Shown one piece after another: positions 60,523 through 64,000 of a stretch of DNA of 64,000 nucleotides. The DNA comes from Norana najaformis (Eukaryota > Annelida > Clitellata > Crassiclitellata > Hormogastridae). Position numbers and translations under genes: made by a program. The DNA is taken from assembly GCA_964023275.1 (NCBI GenBank), contig OZ029914.1:16452049-16516048 (forward strand). The letters are read 5' to 3'. The notes under the pieces were generated by a model. The model saw only the letters and a program-made list of their open reading frames with translations, made no database searches and was not told the origin of the DNA. Positions within the stretch are counted from its first letter, which is position 1. The number at the start of each line of letters is the position of its first letter.

Positions 60523-61364
60523 ACTTTCAAAAGTACAATAAATGCTTCTAGATGGAGCAACAAAATAATAGCGTCGGTTACGCTATTATACTGTTTAGGC
60601 AAATTGTAAGCTTAATGCGTTTTTAAATACTGTGATACATACCGGTTAATTACATTTACTCATCAGAGGTACATATTAGCTACATTAGACATGCACGAAG
60701 TCATATAGTGATTAGTTTAAGTTGACTGTTCTTTGTACATCTGGACTGGCGACTAGACCTATACGGACGTTTGAAGGGAAGCGTGGCAGTCGGCCGACGA
60801 AATATATCACCCAAGCATGACGTGTATTTGAAGGCGCCAAGCAACACGCGTTGTCCTGTCGTTGGAATGTTCTGGTAGTGACAACTCTTCAGCCGTAAAC
60901 TCTTTCAAATCCAGTGACTACGCTTCTTATGTGTCTCTGTAACAGTTTTAAAAGAGAACAGCGTAAAAGTTAAGACGCTTGCCAGGTAGTTGTGGCGGCA
61001 TGGGGCTGAAGTGAGAGCCTACAGTGAAGTTCCTCGTTCGATATAGAAGCTTAAGTTGTCTTAATCGGAGTTCGCTCTTTGATGTGTAGAGGAATATTGT
61101 GTCGTGCCTGCTTAACTTTAGAACCTGTTCTTCAACATTGACTTGGATTTCATAAGGCTTTGGAATCTAATCAAAGCCATTACAAAAGCGTGCAAATAAA
61201 CAACTTCGCCATAAGTCGTTTGAATAATAAAATATTGTAGATGTAGGCCTAGCCGAGATATGTGGAGTCTGCGACTGGATAATTGCGGTGTGGCGTAGAT
61301 CTCGCCGCAAGATCGATATTGACTATATATATATTTTACAGATTTAAATATCTGGCTAGCACGG
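60523..61364. other. 5' flank of the VLIG gene
   Basis: Either promoter/5' untranslated sequence or an intron. On the - strand a pyrimidine-containing tract precedes the acceptor-like TATGCAG. No upstream coding exon was recognised. Confidence 0.35.
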
Positions 61365-61487
61365 TTTGTACACGGGGACCTTCAATGGCGTGACGCCCAT
61401 TCAAACAGGCAGCGGTGGTGAAGGATCTCACCTGCTAAATTCATTGAAAAATTAGCAGGGTCGCGGCCATGCGGTCGCTATAGAAAT
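61365..61487 (+). repeat. Interspersed repeat family B
   Basis: GTACACGGGGACCTTCAATGG, CATTCAAACAGGCAGCGG, GTGAAGGATCTCACC, then GGGTCGCGGCCATGCGGTCG. It lacks the long (ACATTT)n tail of the copies in the lectin gene. Confidence 0.65.
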
Positions 61488-64000
61488 CATGTCCAGGAAA
61501 AGACAAACTCACAAACCTCAGCAAGAGTTGTTAGCAGAAAGTAGCTCAAGACAGAAAGTACAGAATTATAATGGAGAATTTATCAGATGCAAAGGAATCA
61601 AAAATTTATGTCAAAACCAAAACAAAATCTATATACAAGAAGGGTCAGATTAGATTCCAGGTCAATATACAATTTCCTTAGTTCTGAAAGAAGTCAAGAA
61701 GTTCAGTTAAAGTAGGCCCTACACTGAAGCTGCACAACATTAGCTGTTTGTGCTGGAGGTAGTCATAACGTAGATGTCACAATACCATGCTCAGGTTTAT
61801 TTAAATAAAATTTGCCACTTGAAAAGGCTGGTGTGATAAAGCTATTTCGTTCGTGTTGTTCATATAACAAATTGGTTTCCTGATGAACAAAGAGATAACT
61901 GCTATTTGAAGTAGAGATAAAACACGGCAATTGCCCAATTAATCAAAACTTGGTGTCAGCTTTGTTGAAGACTTTCAGCTTTGTTGTAGCATTTTAACTT
62001 ACTGATTCGATCAACATCTTACATTAACTTACTGATTAGATTCAAGTGTTGTTGAATGGTTATTAGGCCTACATGAGTTAAGTGAGGTCTAGCTATCGTT
62101 GTTTCCACACTGGCATAGATAAGTTTAGATGAGTTAATCTTCATTTATTACATGCCTCTGTCAACTGCAGGTTACTGGTAGTTTTAAGTGACGTGTTTTG
62201 GGGTTAAAGGATCGTCTTGCCGAAGCACAAATATGACAAAAGTGATCCAACACAGAGCAACATTTCATTTCGTACAGCTTGTCAGTTAATTGTCAGGTTC
62301 GCACAATGCGCTAGGATTTGAAAGAGATACAAAATTGTAGATGTATTTTTGGGCTAAATTTAAGTTGCGTTCAAAATTTACAATAATATGTAATTTCTCA
62401 AACATTTCGGCTTTATACAGGCCTAATGCAAGAATTTCACAAACTGGTCACAAATTTTAGACTAATTCTAGGCTTATTTGTGCTGTTTCTAACTTACTGT
62501 ACAATGGATACTTTTTAATTCTAAGCGCTTTGTGCTGCTTCTAATTACTGCACAATCTGGCAGTCGCCTTGATTCAATGACGAAAGCAACCGTACGTTTT
62601 AATTCTAAGCGTATTTGTGCTCTTTCTAACTTACTGTGCAATAAACACGATTTTAACCTGTCTCAAAACTAAGATAAAAACTGTGAATGCACATCACTGC
62701 ACCAGTTGGTGTTGATCCATCGGACGTAAAGATCGGCTCAGATGATTGATCTATAGGCGGGATCGATAACCTAGAAACCAGAAAATGAACAAAGCAATAA
62801 ACTACTTATTTACTTACTTAAAGGCAATAGAAATGACAAGTGTATGAATGTCTTCATAGTGTGATTTCAAATTCTGTTAGACAAAGGATAGGGCTAGAAA
62901 TCTAAGGCCTAGGTAATCCAAATGAGTTTATTTGGCTGTCGCCTTGATTCACTGTCGAAAGCAACCGTTATCTAAATGCTAGTGTACTTACCATCTTTAA
63001 TTTACAAGAAAACCAACACCATGTAGACTCTTAAAGCATAGCGCAACGTTTAATGCGCAGTAACTGTGTTCTTCAAAGCCAGAAATAGGGAGCATAGCAT
63101 AAGTAGGTGCGTCCTGTATTAGATAAAGAATTTGGCCTGATGTGGTGGTTTCAAAAGCGAAAGTAGTCTGTTGCGCATGTCCTCAATGGTTATTCATCGG
63201 CATTTCTACGGAAAGGCCCATTTGACACCCATGTTCAGTTTTTGCTTTCTCAGACAAGTCAAATCATGCCTTCCGCGTAAACAACTATGTCACCATCGTG
63301 AATGGTTTCTAAATCCCATACATTTGAATTAACAGGGTTTGAAACTTGTGCCAAGTATATTCGGAAATTTGATATATACGGAATAGAAAGCCGAAGTGAA
63401 AATAATTCTTCAAAGATTTTCACATTTTCCTTATTTTTTCACGAAAGTTTCTGACAATAACCACATCACTAAGTATTATCCATCCAGATATTTACCGAAA
63501 ATAGTAAACTGCTTTCATTTACCGTCTAACCTAAGATTCTTATGCTTCCTTTTAGGAGTTATCCGCTTAGTCTACTAGAGCAGAAAAGCTCAAACTAGGC
63601 CTACTTCGATCTTTTGTCGAAGAGCCCAAAATGAGCTCAAGCACGGGAAACGCTATTTTCATATATTGCTTACTTTACGTGTCACATAGCATAACCAACC
63701 TGTCTGCCTTTCTGCATGCCTTTATGACTTTCTGTCTTTTTGTCTTGCGGCTTGTCTGCCTGTCTGTCTGTCTGGATAGCTGGCTGGCTGGCGATCATAT
63801 CATTACATCGCTGGTTAAAATGGCGGACAATCAACATCAGGCTGTCACGTATAGCACACCCGGCATACAATCAATCATTCTAGTGCTGTACTAGGCAACA
63901 GCAGGCATTGCTTCTAGCCCTATATTCTGTGTAACGTAATTTTATATAACACTATGGCGTGCTGATATAATTAAGTATTAGTAATAATATTATCGCCTAG
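61488..64000. other. Repeat-like, no gene seen
   Basis: A degenerate ~65-bp tandem repeat lies at 62,455-62,645 (three copies of TTTAATTCTAAGCG.. TTTCTAACTTACTG). TCGCCTTGATTCA..GACGAAAGCAACCGT near 62,560 recurs near 62,940. A short TCTG/GGCT-rich stretch lies at 63,755-63,795. Small open frames at 63,396-63,894 match nothing that I know. Confidence 0.45.

Overview
The window is from an animal genome: AT-rich, with spliced genes, GT-AG introns, tRNA-derived SINEs, LINE pieces and long microsatellites. A multi-C-type-lectin receptor, an Apple/PAN-like exon and a very large inducible GTPase together suggest an invertebrate such as an echinoderm, hemichordate or lophotrochozoan. The phylum cannot be fixed from sequence alone.

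Layout. Positions 1-15,300 are repeat-rich with no host gene that I can support. They hold a 209-bp (AT)n tract, a frameshifted copy of a 2.35-kb DNA transposon (2,891-5,244), a ~165-bp satellite array (~8.15-9.2 kb) and a hAT-like non-autonomous element with an imperfect 8-bp target duplication (9,955-11,704). From 15,344 to 47,173 on the + strand runs one large receptor gene built from C-type lectin domains (CTLDs). An orphan CTLD exon (15,344-15,575) is followed by two tandem ~14-kb genomic units (17,909-31,929 and 31,927-46,438). Each unit has 13 constitutive exons encoding exactly 729 codons and five CTLDs. A stalk exon and a final exon for the transmembrane helix and cytoplasmic tail follow. 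The predicted product is a type I membrane receptor with ten CTLDs, like the mannose-receptor/DEC-205 family in plan. Each unit also has a symmetric phase 1-1 exon encoding an Apple/PAN-like domain, placed inside an intron that splits the first CTLD.

Positions 47.2-51.4 kb hold a weak LTR-element-like relic and a broken, intron-containing copy of mitochondrial ATP synthase subunit c. A second copy of the DNA transposon (51,572-53,924) has an intact 563-codon transposase and a compact CRE + TATA promoter. On the - strand, 55,852-60,522 is a single 1,556-codon reading frame for a VLIG/GVIN-type very large GTPase. The last 3.4 kb has repeats only.

Both main host genes belong to families linked to immune recognition or cell-autonomous defence, but nothing in the sequence shows that they work together. 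Exon boundaries were deduced by hand from splice signals, phase and domain continuity. They agree in both units, but no transcript evidence was available.
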